A stretch of 64,000 bases of DNA from Pricia antarctica (GCA_011050085.1 DRGL01000040.1:62001-126000); one strand, 5' to 3'; shown: positions 16,803 through 25,630, counted from the first letter of the stretch. The notes: generated by a model from the letters alone, not told the origin. Translations and numbers: made by a program.

Positions 16803-17741
16803 TTATAACATTTCTATTATCTCTGACGCCCGTAAATTTAATGGTTCAAAATTATCTTCTACCTTAGTGTTTCCTGAATAGTAGACTTTATCAATTTTAC
16901 TAAAATCTAAGGCGGAATTCTTGATTCCATTTTCCGACAAACCGATACATATGGCGTATCGAGAATTATTTAGAAAATTATTGACTTCATTATAGGTCCC
17001 GTTATCAGCTTCCAACAAATCATCTACTGGTAATATAGGGGGCATGATACCTTGATCAATACTTCTTCTTAAATCACCGGAATTACCATAATCTATCCCG
17101 GGCAAGGAATTACGATTTAAGTACGTGTAGGAATGTGGTATTGAAAATTCCTTTGAACCACTACCTCCTAAGGATCCATGAGGATGATAAACTATGCACG
17201 CCTTTTCAAAAATTGGCTCATAGTGTTTTTGAAATTCACGTGGTTTTGTTAAAATGGATTGAAGTCTTTTCTGAACTATTCCGTAAAATCGATAATCAAA
17301 TGCCCTATCATAGTTTAAGGTGACGATTTTGAGGTTTTGCAATAAATTTTTAATTTTCTCACTATCTGAATTGGCCGCCTCTAATAATTCAAAAAATCGT
17401 TCAGCAAATATTTCTATCCAGCCGCTATTTCCAGAAAGGAAATCTCGGTTTTCATAATTACAGATTACATAGGAAAGCAGGATTTGGAATACTTTAAAAT
17501 AATCTTCAGATGCTTCAGTCGCGATTCTATCGATTGTGTCGTTTTCTGACATATTTTCTAAAGCATCTCTCCACCAATCTTTTGCTTTTTCATCTTTGAT
17601 ATTGTGTGTACCCTTATTAAGTTCTTCAATTAGATCCGTCTTCAAATCGTTCCATAATGGGAAACCATAATCCTTGGATGCACCTGCGCCAAGAACGATT
17701 GTTGTTTGGTGTTCCAACAGTTCATTTAATTTAGGAATCAT
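16803..17741 (-). CDS. SIR2-like NAD-binding protein (probable anti-phage effector)
   Basis: A 312-residue SIR2-family protein. The N-terminus has the nucleotide loop LGAGASKDYGFPLW (GAGAS at 18-22), then IVTLNYDRAFDYRF with N143 at the place of the catalytic-site Asn, and VYHPHGSLGG with H188 at the place of the active-site His. The region is comparable to SIR2 domains of bacterial defence proteins, many of which deplete NAD+ when a phage infects. No extra effector domain is seen, and the length is about that of a lone SIR2 domain with short extensions. It is the last gene before attR, next to a type IIG restriction enzyme, which supports a defence role. NADase activity is inferred, not shown. 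Confidence 0.8.
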   Translation of the reverse strand: MIPKLNELLEHQTTIVLGAGASKDYGFPLWNDLKTDLIEELNKGTHNIKDEKAKDWWRDALENMSENDTIDRIATEASEDYFKVFQILLSYVICNYENRDFLSGNSGWIEIFAERFFELLEAANSDSEKIKNLLQNLKIVTLNYDRAFDYRFYGIVQKRLQSILTKPREFQKHYEPIFEKACIVYHPHGSLGGSGSKEFSIPHSYTYLNRNSLPGIDYGNSGDLRRSIDQGIMPPILPVDDLLEADNGTYNEVNNFLNNSRYAICIGLSENGIKNSALDFSKIDKVYYSGNTKVEDNFEPLNLRASEIIEML

Positions 17742-17811
17742 AATCTTTTTTATTAAAGAATCGAGTTAATTGGGGGATGATATGGGGAAAAACAAGTTAT
17801 TGAAATTAAAA

Positions 17812-17841
17812 AACCCTGACAGTCAAAAGATTATCAGGGTT
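17812..17841 (-). terminator. Element-borne terminator after tRNA-Leu
   Basis: Arms AACCCTGA (17812-17819) and TCAGGGTT (17834-17841) form an 8-bp stem with a 14-base loop. On the minus strand it is followed by a T run. It lies 5 bases beyond the 3' end of tRNA-Leu but on the element side of the att core. After integration it therefore replaces the native terminator now found at 5144-5171. Confidence 0.75.
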
Positions 17842-17845
17842 CTTA

Positions 17846-17866
17846 GTACTCGAGGCGGGACTTGAA
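17846..17866 (-). repeat. attR: 21-bp core inside intact tRNA-Leu
   Basis: Identical over 21 bases to 5178-5198. The core covers the last 20 bases of the tRNA-Leu gene (including the discriminator base) plus one base outside it. Recombination here rebuilds a complete tRNA at this end of the element. Confidence 0.9.
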
Positions 17867-17930
17867 CCCGCACGACCAGATGGTCACAGGATTTTAAGTC
17901 CGGCGTGTCTACCAATTCCACCACTCGAGC
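17847..17930 (-). tRNA. tRNA-Leu (anticodon TAA)
   Basis: An 84-base class II tRNA on the minus strand. It starts GCTCGAGTGGTGGAATTGG, has the anticodon loop CTTAAAA (anticodon TAA), a long variable arm (GACCATCTGGTC) and a T arm with GGTTCAAGTCC. The acceptor arm GCTCGAG pairs with CTCGAGT (one G-U at the end), and the discriminator is A. CCA is not encoded. Its 3' end is the integration site of the island. Confidence 0.95.
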
Positions 17931-18018
17931 TCGACTGCCAAAAGGCATGTCTAGGCGGGCGAAGGCAAGCCTTCGCGGACTTTAAACAAAAAAACGTCGG
18001 CAAGCGACGTATTCTTTG

Positions 18019-18091
18019 AGCGAAAAACGGGATTCGAACCCGCGACCTCCACCTTGGCAAGGTGGCGCTCTACCAGCTGAGCTATTTTCGC
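18019..18091 (-). tRNA. tRNA-Gly (anticodon GCC)
   Basis: A 73-base tRNA on the minus strand. It begins GCGAAAATAGCTCAGCTGG, has anticodon stem-loop CACCTTGCCAAGGTG (anticodon GCC) and T arm GCGGGTTCGAATCCCGT. The acceptor GCGAAAA pairs with TTTTCGC, the discriminator is T and CCA is not encoded. It lies 88 bases upstream of tRNA-Leu on the same strand and may be cotranscribed with it. Confidence 0.95.
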
Positions 18092-18211
18092 GTTTTAATT
18101 ACTTTACAAGAACGTCGCATCTTTCACCGATGCGGTTGCAAATTTAATACAATTCTCTAAAATGCAAAGTAAAATGGGATAAAAACCTGAGATTTATTAT
18201 ATCGCTAAAGT

Positions 18212-20833
18212 TTACGAAGTTGCTTTCTTATCCCGTGTCAATAACCTCTTGATTTCATTCAGTTTCATTAGCGCCTCGACCGGAGTCAAGGTATTGATAT
18301 CTAAATTTGTAATCTCTTCTTTGATTTGCTCTAAAAGTGGGTCGTCTAAATTAAAAAAGCTGAGCTGCATCTCATTTTGCGCAGTTTTTATGGTATTGGT
18401 TAGTTCTTCGTTGGAATGTGATTTCTCTAACTTTTTTAGAATTTTGTTGGCTTTTGAAATTACCTGTTGCGGCATTCCGGCCATTTTGGCTACATGGATA
18501 CCAAAACTATGTTCGCTGCCACCTGCGGTCAGCTTACGAAGAAAAAGCACATTGTCTTTGAGTTCTTTTACCGAAACATTAAAGTTTTTAATGCGCCCGA
18601 ACGTCTCGGCCATCTCATTAAGTTCATGATAATGGGTGGCGAATAGTGTCTTGGCGCGGGCTGGGTGTTCGTGTAAATACTCTGAAATTGCCCAGGCAAT
18701 CGAAATTCCGTCGTAGGTGCTGGTGCCACGCCCTATTTCATCTAGTAAAACAAGGCTGCGTTCGCTAAGATTGTTTAATATGGATGCGGTCTCGTTCATT
18801 TCTACCATAAATGTAGACTCGCCCATTGATATGTTATCACTTGCCCCGACCCTGGTGAAAATTTTATCTACGCAACCGATTCGGGCCGATTCTGCGGGAA
18901 TGAAACTTCCCATTTGCGCTAGGAGAACGATTAGGGCAGTCTGTCGTAAGATTGCCGACTTACCACTCATGTTCGGGCCAGTTATCACAATGATTTGCTG
19001 TTCATCACGATTTAAAATGACATCGTTAGCAATATAAATCTCTCCCAAGGGAAGCTGTTTTTCTATGACCGGATGCCTACCGTTCTTGATAGTGATATCG
19101 GTCGAGTCGTCGATTTCAGGCTTGACGTAGCTATTATCTTTGGCCAATTGCGCGAAGCCACAGAGACAATCAAGCCGTGCAATATGATTCGCATTGTTCT
19201 GTACGGGGGCGATATATTCTTGCATCCAAACACATAACTGTGAGAATAGCTGCTGTTCTAGGCTCTGAATACGTTCTTCGGCACCCAAAATTTTCGCCTC
19301 ATATTCTTTAAGTTCTTCGGTGATATAGCGTTCGGCATTGACTAAGGTCTGTTTTCGCGTCCAGGATTCGGGTACCTTGTCTTTATGGGTATTGCGAACT
19401 TCGATATAATATCCGAAAACGTTATTCGAGGCTATCTTTAAAGAGCTTATACCAGTTCGCACAGTCTCGCGTTCCAGCATATTTTTCAAATAGGTTTTTC
19501 CTGAAAAGGCAAGGCCGCGTAATTCGTCTAATTCATCGGAATATCCATCAGCTATAGTTTTGCCCTTCAAAAGGTTGACCGGAGCCTCTTCGCAAAGTAT
19601 TTCCTTTATTTTACCCCGTAGCGCATCACAAGGATTCAATTGATCGGAAATTGCTTGCAATGCTTGATTATTGCTCTTGGAAGTCAATAATTTTACAGGG
19701 ACAGTGGCTTCGAGCGAGTTTTTCAACTGGATGGTCTCTTTCGGATTGATTTTACCGGTGGCTACCTTGGAAATTAAACGCTCAAGATCTCCCATCTGCT
19801 TCATTGCGTGCTGCAATTTCTGTAAGATGGTTGCATCTTTATGCAAATGGGATACAACTTGATGCCGCATCCTGATTTTTACAACGTTTTTGAGAGGAAG
19901 CGCTAACCATCTTTTGAGCATCCGTCCGCCCATGGGTGATATGGTACGGTCGATAATATCGAGTAGGGTTACAGCGTTCTCGTTATTTGAATGGTACAGT
20001 TCAAGGTTTCTGATGGTAAAGCGGTCCATCCAAATATAATCTTCCTCGGCGATACGTTGTAAGCCATTAATATGCTGTAACCGCCGATGTTGTGTTTCGG
20101 ATAGATAATGTAAAACAACCCCTGAGGCAATGATGCCATGGGTTAAATGGTCTACCCCGAACCCCTTTAGGGTGTTGGTCTTAAAATGATGGGTAAGGGT
20201 TTCGCGGGCATAATCATTTTGAAATACCCAATCTTCCATGTAGAAAGTGTGAAACTGCTTTCCAAAAGTTTCTACGAATTCTTTTTTGTGTGTTTTGGCG
20301 ACCAAAACCTCATTGGGGGCAAAATTCTGTAATAATTTATCGATCTGTTCTTCGGTGCCTTCGGAAGTTAGAAATTCACCGGTTGAAATATCGACAAAAG
20401 AGACCCCTAATAATTTTCGGCCAAAATGCACGGCACACAGAAAATTGTTCGATTTGCTGTCAAGAATATCATCGTTCATGGCAACTCCTGGCGTCACCAG
20501 TTCGGTTACCCCCCGCTTAACGATTGTCTTGGTCGCCTTAGGGTCTTCAAGCTGGTCACAAATAGCAACGCGTTGGCCTGCCTTGACCAGTTTTGGCAAA
20601 TAGGTATTCAACGAATGGTGCGGAAAACCTGCAAGTTCGGTGCGCTCGCCACCGTTGTTTCGATGGGTTAAAATGATGCCAAGAATACGTGAAGCTTTTA
20701 CCGCATCTTCCCCGAAAGTTTCATAAAAATCGCCCACACGAAACAGCAATAGGGCATCAGGATATTTGGTCTTGATGGTATTGTATTGCTTCATCAAAGG
20801 GGTTACTTTCTTGATTTTATTCGTTGCGGCCAA
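18212..20833 (-). CDS. mutS: DNA mismatch repair protein MutS
   Basis: 873 residues, normal for MutS. The N-terminal mismatch-binding domain has VTPLMKQYNTIKTKYPDALL and the Phe-Tyr-Glu mismatch wedge in VGDFYETFGEDA. The C-terminal ATPase has Walker A GPNMSGKS (619-626), Walker B LVLLDEIGRG (DEIG near 699-702) and ATHYHEL. A QLSFF motif at about 823-827, followed by NTLTPVEALMKLNEIK, is the usual MutS tail with a probable sliding-clamp contact. The start codon is TTG at 20833, which gives the typical beginning M-A-A-T-N-K before KKVTPLMKQY; no ATG fits as well. MutS recognises mismatches and recruits MutL. Confidence 0.97.
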   Translation of the reverse strand: MAATNKIKKVTPLMKQYNTIKTKYPDALLLFRVGDFYETFGEDAVKASRILGIILTHRNNGGERTELAGFPHHSLNTYLPKLVKAGQRVAICDQLEDPKATKTIVKRGVTELVTPGVAMNDDILDSKSNNFLCAVHFGRKLLGVSFVDISTGEFLTSEGTEEQIDKLLQNFAPNEVLVAKTHKKEFVETFGKQFHTFYMEDWVFQNDYARETLTHHFKTNTLKGFGVDHLTHGIIASGVVLHYLSETQHRRLQHINGLQRIAEEDYIWMDRFTIRNLELYHSNNENAVTLLDIIDRTISPMGGRMLKRWLALPLKNVVKIRMRHQVVSHLHKDATILQKLQHAMKQMGDLERLISKVATGKINPKETIQLKNSLEATVPVKLLTSKSNNQALQAISDQLNPCDALRGKIKEILCEEAPVNLLKGKTIADGYSDELDELRGLAFSGKTYLKNMLERETVRTGISSLKIASNNVFGYYIEVRNTHKDKVPESWTRKQTLVNAERYITEELKEYEAKILGAEERIQSLEQQLFSQLCVWMQEYIAPVQNNANHIARLDCLCGFAQLAKDNSYVKPEIDDSTDITIKNGRHPVIEKQLPLGEIYIANDVILNRDEQQIIVITGPNMSGKSAILRQTALIVLLAQMGSFIPAESARIGCVDKIFTRVGASDNISMGESTFMVEMNETASILNNLSERSLVLLDEIGRGTSTYDGISIAWAISEYLHEHPARAKTLFATHYHELNEMAETFGRIKNFNVSVKELKDNVLFLRKLTAGGSEHSFGIHVAKMAGMPQQVISKANKILKKLEKSHSNEELTNTIKTAQNEMQLSFFNLDDPLLEQIKEEITNLDINTLTPVEALMKLNEIKRLLTRDKKATS

Positions 20834-20994
20834 ACTATTTTTTTATCTGAATTATGATTTTTATTACTACTAAAACGAATGTACTATTTTTGTCCTCAAT
20901 TTTGAATTTCTGTTAATATTTGATGATATCTTTTTATTATACATATTAAGCGGTGTATCCCTAACCGTTATTCACCAACAATCCGTAACCTTTC

Positions 20995-21531
20995 ATGCGT
21001 AAACTGAAAAACGAAGAGCTCGACCGATTAGACGTTCATGGCTTTAAGCAGGCAAAAAAAACACCTGTTGTCTTAGTTTTGGATAATATCCGTAGTCTGA
21101 ACAATATCGGTTCGGTGTTTCGAACTGCGGATGCTTTCTTGGTCGAAACTATATATCTTTGCGGTATAACGGCCACGCCGCCCCATAAAGATGTTCGCAA
21201 AACCGCTTTGGGCGCTACGGAAAGCGTGGCATGGGAATATTGCGAAAGCACTGTTCAGTTGATGACGCGTCTTAAATCAAAAGGGTATACCGTAATCGCT
21301 GTTGAACAGGCCGAAAAAGCTCAGATGTTACAGGATTTTGATGTCAGTACCACGAAAAAATATGCCTTGATTTTCGGAAATGAGGTTAAGGGTGTGAGTC
21401 AAGAGGTAGTCTCTGCCAGCGATGGTGTTCTTGAAATCCCGCAGTTCGGAACCAAACACTCCCTAAATATTTCGGTCAGCGTCGGGGTAGTGGTGTGGGA
21501 TTTTTGGTCAAAACTACATTCTGCAATGTGA
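20995..21531 (+). CDS. SpoU/TrmH-family RNA 2'-O-methyltransferase
   Basis: A 178-residue SPOUT-class methyltransferase without an added N-terminal substrate domain. The three SpoU motifs are clear: NIRSLNNIGSVFRTADAF (motif 1 with the conserved Asn and Arg), ALIFGNEVKGV (motif 2) and LEIPQFGTKHSLNISVSVGV (motif 3). It probably methylates a ribose in tRNA or rRNA, with S-adenosylmethionine bound in a trefoil knot. The short form is like TrmL or TrmH, but the exact RNA target cannot be told. It is divergent from mutS. A TATTTTTG box lies at 20885-20892, about 100 bases upstream. Confidence 0.88.
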   Translation: MRKLKNEELDRLDVHGFKQAKKTPVVLVLDNIRSLNNIGSVFRTADAFLVETIYLCGITATPPHKDVRKTALGATESVAWEYCESTVQLMTRLKSKGYTVIAVEQAEKAQMLQDFDVSTTKKYALIFGNEVKGVSQEVVSASDGVLEIPQFGTKHSLNISVSVGVVVWDFWSKLHSAM

Positions 21532-21585
21532 TGTAAGATATTGGCGCTAACGCTTCCCGGTGTTTGAACTACAACTGGCCTATTT

Positions 21586-22734
21586 TCATTTCGATAGCCC
21601 TACGGCAAACTTTACAATTTGATCGAGAATGATTTGATAGTCATCCGGTTTTTCCACAAAATCTAGGTCGCCAAGTTCGATGATTAGATTGTTTTGATCC
21701 GGATATCCTTTTATAAATTCAAAATAGCCCTTATTGATGCTGTCAAGATATTCGGGCGTAATACTTTGCTCATAGTCCCGCCCCCGACTTTTGATATTGT
21801 CAAGTAAACGTTCTGTAGTTTGATAGAGATAGACATAAATTTTGGGCTTTTTGACCTCTTTGTACATCAATCGGAATAATTTGCTATACAGGGCATACTC
21901 CTCTTTCTGTAAGGTTATTCTAGCGAAGATTAGTGATTTATAAATATCATAATCACTGACCATAAAACTTTTAAAAAGATCGTACTGAGAGGTATCGTCC
22001 GTAAACTGTTGGTAACGATCTGCTAGAAAAGACATCTCCAAGGGGAAGGCGTACCGCCCCTGATCTTCATAGAACTTCGGGAGAAAGGGGTTGTCCGCAA
22101 AACGTTCTAGTACAAGTTTGGCGTTAAAATCCTCTGATATCTTTCGGGCAAGGGTCGTCTTACCTGCGCCAATATTACCTTCAATAGCAATGAAATTCAC
22201 ATTGGCTAAAAGTTCGGACCGATTTTTGAACAACTGATGCGGTGTCTTTTCAAGACTTCCCTTATCCTTGCATTCCTGAATTAGGTTTCGGGTATCCTTA
22301 TTTAATATGGGATGGTAAAATTGGGGTGCAATATCAGCCAAAGGCTTAAGGACAAATTTACGGAAGGGAAGCTCTGGATGTGGAACTATCAGTCTCTCCG
22401 ATACTATGGCTTCCCTTTCGTAATATAGAATATCAATATCGATTTTACGATCTTGATAGCCGTCTTCCTGAAAACGAATCCTACCTTGCTCGGTTTCAAT
22501 GTTCAATACCGTATTTAAAAGTAATTGGGGTGTTAGCGTTGTTTCAAGTGAAAGGCAAACGTTAAGGAAATCATTGGAATCGAAGCCCCAAGAACTGCTT
22601 TTATAAACCGGCGAAATGCGCTGTATGTCACCCGCTTTTTCCTGAATGGCGAATATGGCATTCTGAATATTTCGCAAGGGATCGCCAAGGTTGCTTCCCA
22701 AAGAAAGATATGCAATTTTAGGGTCGGTTATCAT
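21586..22734 (-). CDS. folK: HPPK (FolK) fused to deoxynucleoside kinase
   Basis: A 382-residue two-domain enzyme. Residues 6-160 are 6-hydroxymethyl-7,8-dihydropterin pyrophosphokinase, a folate pathway step (AYLSLGSNLGDPLRNIQNAI; DRKIDIDILYY; IVPHPELPFRKFVLKPL). Residues 179-382 are a deoxynucleoside kinase with P-loop EGNIGAGKTT (185-194), an ERFADNPFL segment and a lid-type arginine region (KSRGRDYEQ). The ATG at 22734 gives the natural start MITDPKIAYL; a TTG three codons upstream lies within a TTACTTTG sequence that resembles the -7 promoter box, so it is probably not used. This fusion is known in Flavobacteriia. It links folate synthesis to dNTP salvage in one chain. Confidence 0.92.
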   Translation of the reverse strand: MITDPKIAYLSLGSNLGDPLRNIQNAIFAIQEKAGDIQRISPVYKSSSWGFDSNDFLNVCLSLETTLTPQLLLNTVLNIETEQGRIRFQEDGYQDRKIDIDILYYEREAIVSERLIVPHPELPFRKFVLKPLADIAPQFYHPILNKDTRNLIQECKDKGSLEKTPHQLFKNRSELLANVNFIAIEGNIGAGKTTLARKISEDFNAKLVLERFADNPFLPKFYEDQGRYAFPLEMSFLADRYQQFTDDTSQYDLFKSFMVSDYDIYKSLIFARITLQKEEYALYSKLFRLMYKEVKKPKIYVYLYQTTERLLDNIKSRGRDYEQSITPEYLDSINKGYFEFIKGYPDQNNLIIELGDLDFVEKPDDYQIILDQIVKFAVGLSK

Positions 22735-22958
22735 CGTTTGCAAAGTAACAAAAAGTAAGGCTGAGTTAATCCTACTCTATATTACTTTTTGTTGACAATC
22801 CCGTTAAACCTAATGCAGGTCAGGATTTAATGGTGCTTCGAAAATTTTATTAGGTCAGCTTTTGGGTAGCTTTGTCCTGAAAAGTGAAGCTAAAAGAAAT
22901 AGTAGTGACGAGTTCGTTATCTTTGGAAAAAAATTGAATATCTTCTATATCGATACCT

Positions 22959-24719
22959 ATGAATTTTCTTAGAAACCTGTTGGCCGCGATTATGGGTACC
23001 CTAATCGCTTTGGGCATTTTTTTCGTCATGTTTTTCATCTTTGTAAGCATATTAAGCAATACGGAAGATGCTGTCAGTATTAAACAAAATTCGGTGTTGG
23101 AACTCCAATTACAGCAGCCGATAAGCGATTACTTAGGTGACAACGAACTTGACCCTTTCACAAGTATTTTCGAGCAGTCACAAGGTCTTGACGAAATCTT
23201 GAACGCTATTGCAGTTGCAAAGGATGACGGTGATATTAAAGGTATCAGCCTTAATAATAACTTTATTCTAGCCGGTCTGGCGCAGACCCAGGCCATTCGA
23301 AGGGCATTGGGCGATTTTAAAAGTAGCGGAAAGTTTATTTATGCCTACGCTGATTTTTACACGCAAAAGGATTATTATCTTGCGAGTATTGCGGATTCAG
23401 TTTTTATCAACCCGGTAGGTGGCCTTGATTTCAAGGGATTGTCGTCGGAAGTACTTTTCTTTAAAGACCTTCAGGAAAAATCCGGTATTAAGATGGAAGT
23501 TATACGACATGGAAAATACAAGAGTGCCGTTGAGCCTTTTATCGCCAATGAGATGAGTGATGCCAATCGAACCCAAATTAAAGAGCTTATCGGGTCGCTA
23601 TGGAACTCTATGCTCGCGGATATTTCGGATGGAAGGCAAATCAGACCCCAAGATTTGAATAGAATTGCGGATACGCTTGGCGGTCGAACGCCAGACTTTG
23701 CGGTGCAGTCCGGACTTATAGATGAAGTGGCTTTTTATGACGAGTATGAAGCGGCTTTAAAACAGGCCGTTGATTCCGTGGTCGACAAGGATCTGAACGT
23801 AGTAATTTTGGCGGATTATGTTATCCGTTCGAATAAAAAAATCACAAAGTCCGGTGAGGATAAGGTTGCAGTAGTCTTTGCGCAAGGCGAAATTATATAT
23901 GGCGAAGGCGGCCCCGATGTAATCGGTCAAGGAATTATTACCGAAGCGATTCGAGAGGCACGAGATGATGAAAAGGTAAAGGCAATTGTACTACGGGTGA
24001 ACTCTCCTGGTGGTAGCGCACTTACTTCCGATATTATTTGGCGTGAAATCGAATTGGCCAAAGCCAAGAAACCCGTAGTGGTATCCATGGGTAATGTAGC
24101 GGCCTCGGGCGGATATTATATTGCCGTGGGCGCGGATAAAATATTTGCGGAACCCACTACGATTACAGGTTCTATCGGGGTATTTGGTGCGGTACCAAAT
24201 ATTACCGGTCTCGCCAAGGATATTGGTATTAATGCCGAACAGGTGGGTACCAATACGAACTCCGTTGACTACTCGTTGTTCGAACCAATGACCGATACCT
24301 TCAGAACGGTTGTACAAGAGAGTATTGAAAGTACCTATGAAACCTTTTTGGACCGTGTCGCCCAAGGCCGTAACATTTCAGTGGCTGAGGCAGATAGTTT
24401 GGCGCAGGGTAGGGTGTGGAGCGGTGTTGATGCTCAGCGTTTGGGACTTGTAGATAGCTTAGGCAACCTTGAGGACGCTATTGCGGAAGCGGCAAATATG
24501 GCCGAAATAAAAGAATACGGCATCAAAAAATTTCCCAAGTACAAATCTGGATTCGAACGTTTTATCGAAGATTTGAGCGGTGCCAGTACAAAAGCAAAAG
24601 AGAACCTGATTGAAGAAGAAATTGGCTCGAAAGCCTATGCTCTTTTAAAGCAGGTGAAAACGGCTTTAGACCAAGAAGGTGTGCAAGCAAGAATGCCTTT
24701 TGTCTTGGACATTAAGTAG
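22959..24719 (+). CDS. sppA: Signal peptide peptidase SppA, 67K type
   Basis: 586 residues with one N-terminal membrane anchor (LAAIMGTLIALGIFFVMFFI) and two S49 domains. The catalytic Lys is in the N-terminal domain (RHGKYKSAVEPF) and the catalytic Ser in the C-terminal domain (VAASGGYYIA), preceded by RVNSPGGSALTSD. This Ser-Lys pair split between two domains is the hallmark of the long SppA form. The enzyme digests cleaved signal peptides in the cytoplasmic membrane. A divergent promoter region is shared with the folK fusion gene. Confidence 0.95.
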   Translation: MNFLRNLLAAIMGTLIALGIFFVMFFIFVSILSNTEDAVSIKQNSVLELQLQQPISDYLGDNELDPFTSIFEQSQGLDEILNAIAVAKDDGDIKGISLNNNFILAGLAQTQAIRRALGDFKSSGKFIYAYADFYTQKDYYLASIADSVFINPVGGLDFKGLSSEVLFFKDLQEKSGIKMEVIRHGKYKSAVEPFIANEMSDANRTQIKELIGSLWNSMLADISDGRQIRPQDLNRIADTLGGRTPDFAVQSGLIDEVAFYDEYEAALKQAVDSVVDKDLNVVILADYVIRSNKKITKSGEDKVAVVFAQGEIIYGEGGPDVIGQGIITEAIREARDDEKVKAIVLRVNSPGGSALTSDIIWREIELAKAKKPVVVSMGNVAASGGYYIAVGADKIFAEPTTITGSIGVFGAVPNITGLAKDIGINAEQVGTNTNSVDYSLFEPMTDTFRTVVQESIESTYETFLDRVAQGRNISVAEADSLAQGRVWSGVDAQRLGLVDSLGNLEDAIAEAANMAEIKEYGIKKFPKYKSGFERFIEDLSGASTKAKENLIEEEIGSKAYALLKQVKTALDQEGVQARMPFVLDIK

Positions 24720-24748
24720 TACCATTTTTTAAACTTAACTTGGTATTC

Positions 24749-25459
24749 ATGACCATTAAAGACCAAAAACTGGCGTATCGCATCTATTTATACATGGGGG
24801 CGCTGTTCATCACTTCGTTGGTAGTATCGAACCTAATATTTCAAAAATTTTTTTATTGGAATCCATTCGGAAAATTCGAAATTTTCGGAGCATCCCTTTT
24901 TGAAGTCTCTGTTGGAATCTTACCCTATCCAATAACCTTTTTGATTACCGATCTCATTTCTGAAATCTATGGAAGTAAAAAGGCTAATCAGATTGTGACC
25001 GCTGGTATTTTTGCCTCCCTTTTTTCAATGGGGATTATTTTGGTTGCCGAAATGGCTCCTGCCATGTCATCTTCTCCAATTGACGATGCGACATTTACCA
25101 AAGTGTTTGCCCTTTCACCAGTCGCAGTATTGGCATCTATGATTGCCTATCTTATTGCTCAGTACATTGATATTGGCATTTATCACTTTTGGAAAAAAGT
25201 GACCAAGGGCAAGTATTTATGGCTCCGTAACAATTTCTCAACCTTTCTATCACAATTTATCGACACCTTTACCGTAGTCGGGCTCCTTTGCATCTTTGGT
25301 GTCCTACCTTGGAGTATGTTTTTGGGCTTGGTCATTAGCGGTTTCTTTTTTAAGATATTTATAGCAGTTTTCGACACGCCTTTCCTCTATTTATTCGTAT
25401 ATATATTAAGAAAGCGGTTCAATCTGGACGTAAATGAAGAAATTCAGCTCGAGGTATAA
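24749..25459 (+). CDS. Queuosine precursor transporter (YhhQ/VUT family)
   Basis: A 236-residue membrane protein with about six hydrophobic segments. The start ATG at 24749 (MTIKDQKLAYRIYLYMGAL) is preferred over a TTG three codons upstream. Features of the YhhQ family are the loop PYPITFLITDLISEIYGSKKAN, with the conserved F-x-x-D-x-x-x-E-x-Y-G pattern, and RNNFSTFLSQFIDTF near the C-terminus. It imports queuosine precursors such as 7-cyano-7-deazaguanine for tRNA modification. It follows sppA by 29 bases and is probably cotranscribed. Confidence 0.9.
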   Translation: MTIKDQKLAYRIYLYMGALFITSLVVSNLIFQKFFYWNPFGKFEIFGASLFEVSVGILPYPITFLITDLISEIYGSKKANQIVTAGIFASLFSMGIILVAEMAPAMSSSPIDDATFTKVFALSPVAVLASMIAYLIAQYIDIGIYHFWKKVTKGKYLWLRNNFSTFLSQFIDTFTVVGLLCIFGVLPWSMFLGLVISGFFFKIFIAVFDTPFLYLFVYILRKRFNLDVNEEIQLEV

Positions 25460-25630
25460 TATTTATACTCGAACAGAGTTGTTATCGAAGGATGTCAAGA
25501 ACATTCACCGCAAAAAAAAAGCCCGGTCACTAAGACAGTGGTAACTTGAAGTAAACCGCTCATTGTAGATCCCATTTAATTTCTTGGGTTGGTAGTGAAG
25601 AATATTTAAATATCACAAGCTTAATTAGAT

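Larger units (their letters stand above)
5178..17866. mobile_element. Integrative element in tRNA-Leu(UAA), about 12.7 kb
   Basis: The element is bounded by an exact 21-bp direct repeat that is the 3' end of the tRNA-Leu gene, with a tyrosine recombinase gene next to the left repeat. The left half carries integrase, an unknown protein, an excisionase-like HTH protein, another unknown protein and a replication-initiator-like protein. The right half carries an SRAP protein, a type IIG restriction enzyme, an exported repeat protein, two small DNA-binding proteins and a SIR2-like protein. No relaxase, type IV secretion, capsid or portal gene is visible, so it looks like a small integrative, perhaps mobilisable or satellite-like, element and not a prophage or full conjugative element. 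Flanking genes (Nramp-like, mutS) look like core genome. Confidence 0.88.

Noticed and set aside
5383-17741. Prophage interpretation of the tRNA-Leu element
   Set aside because: No capsid, portal, terminase, tail, Zot or lysis genes are seen; integrase plus a replication-like gene fit a small integrative element better.
17931-18018. Hairpin-like repeat between the two tRNA genes (GCGAAGGCAAGCCTTCGC)
   Set aside because: It is a short stem in the tRNA spacer and probably a processing or stability element; nothing suggests a separate RNA gene.
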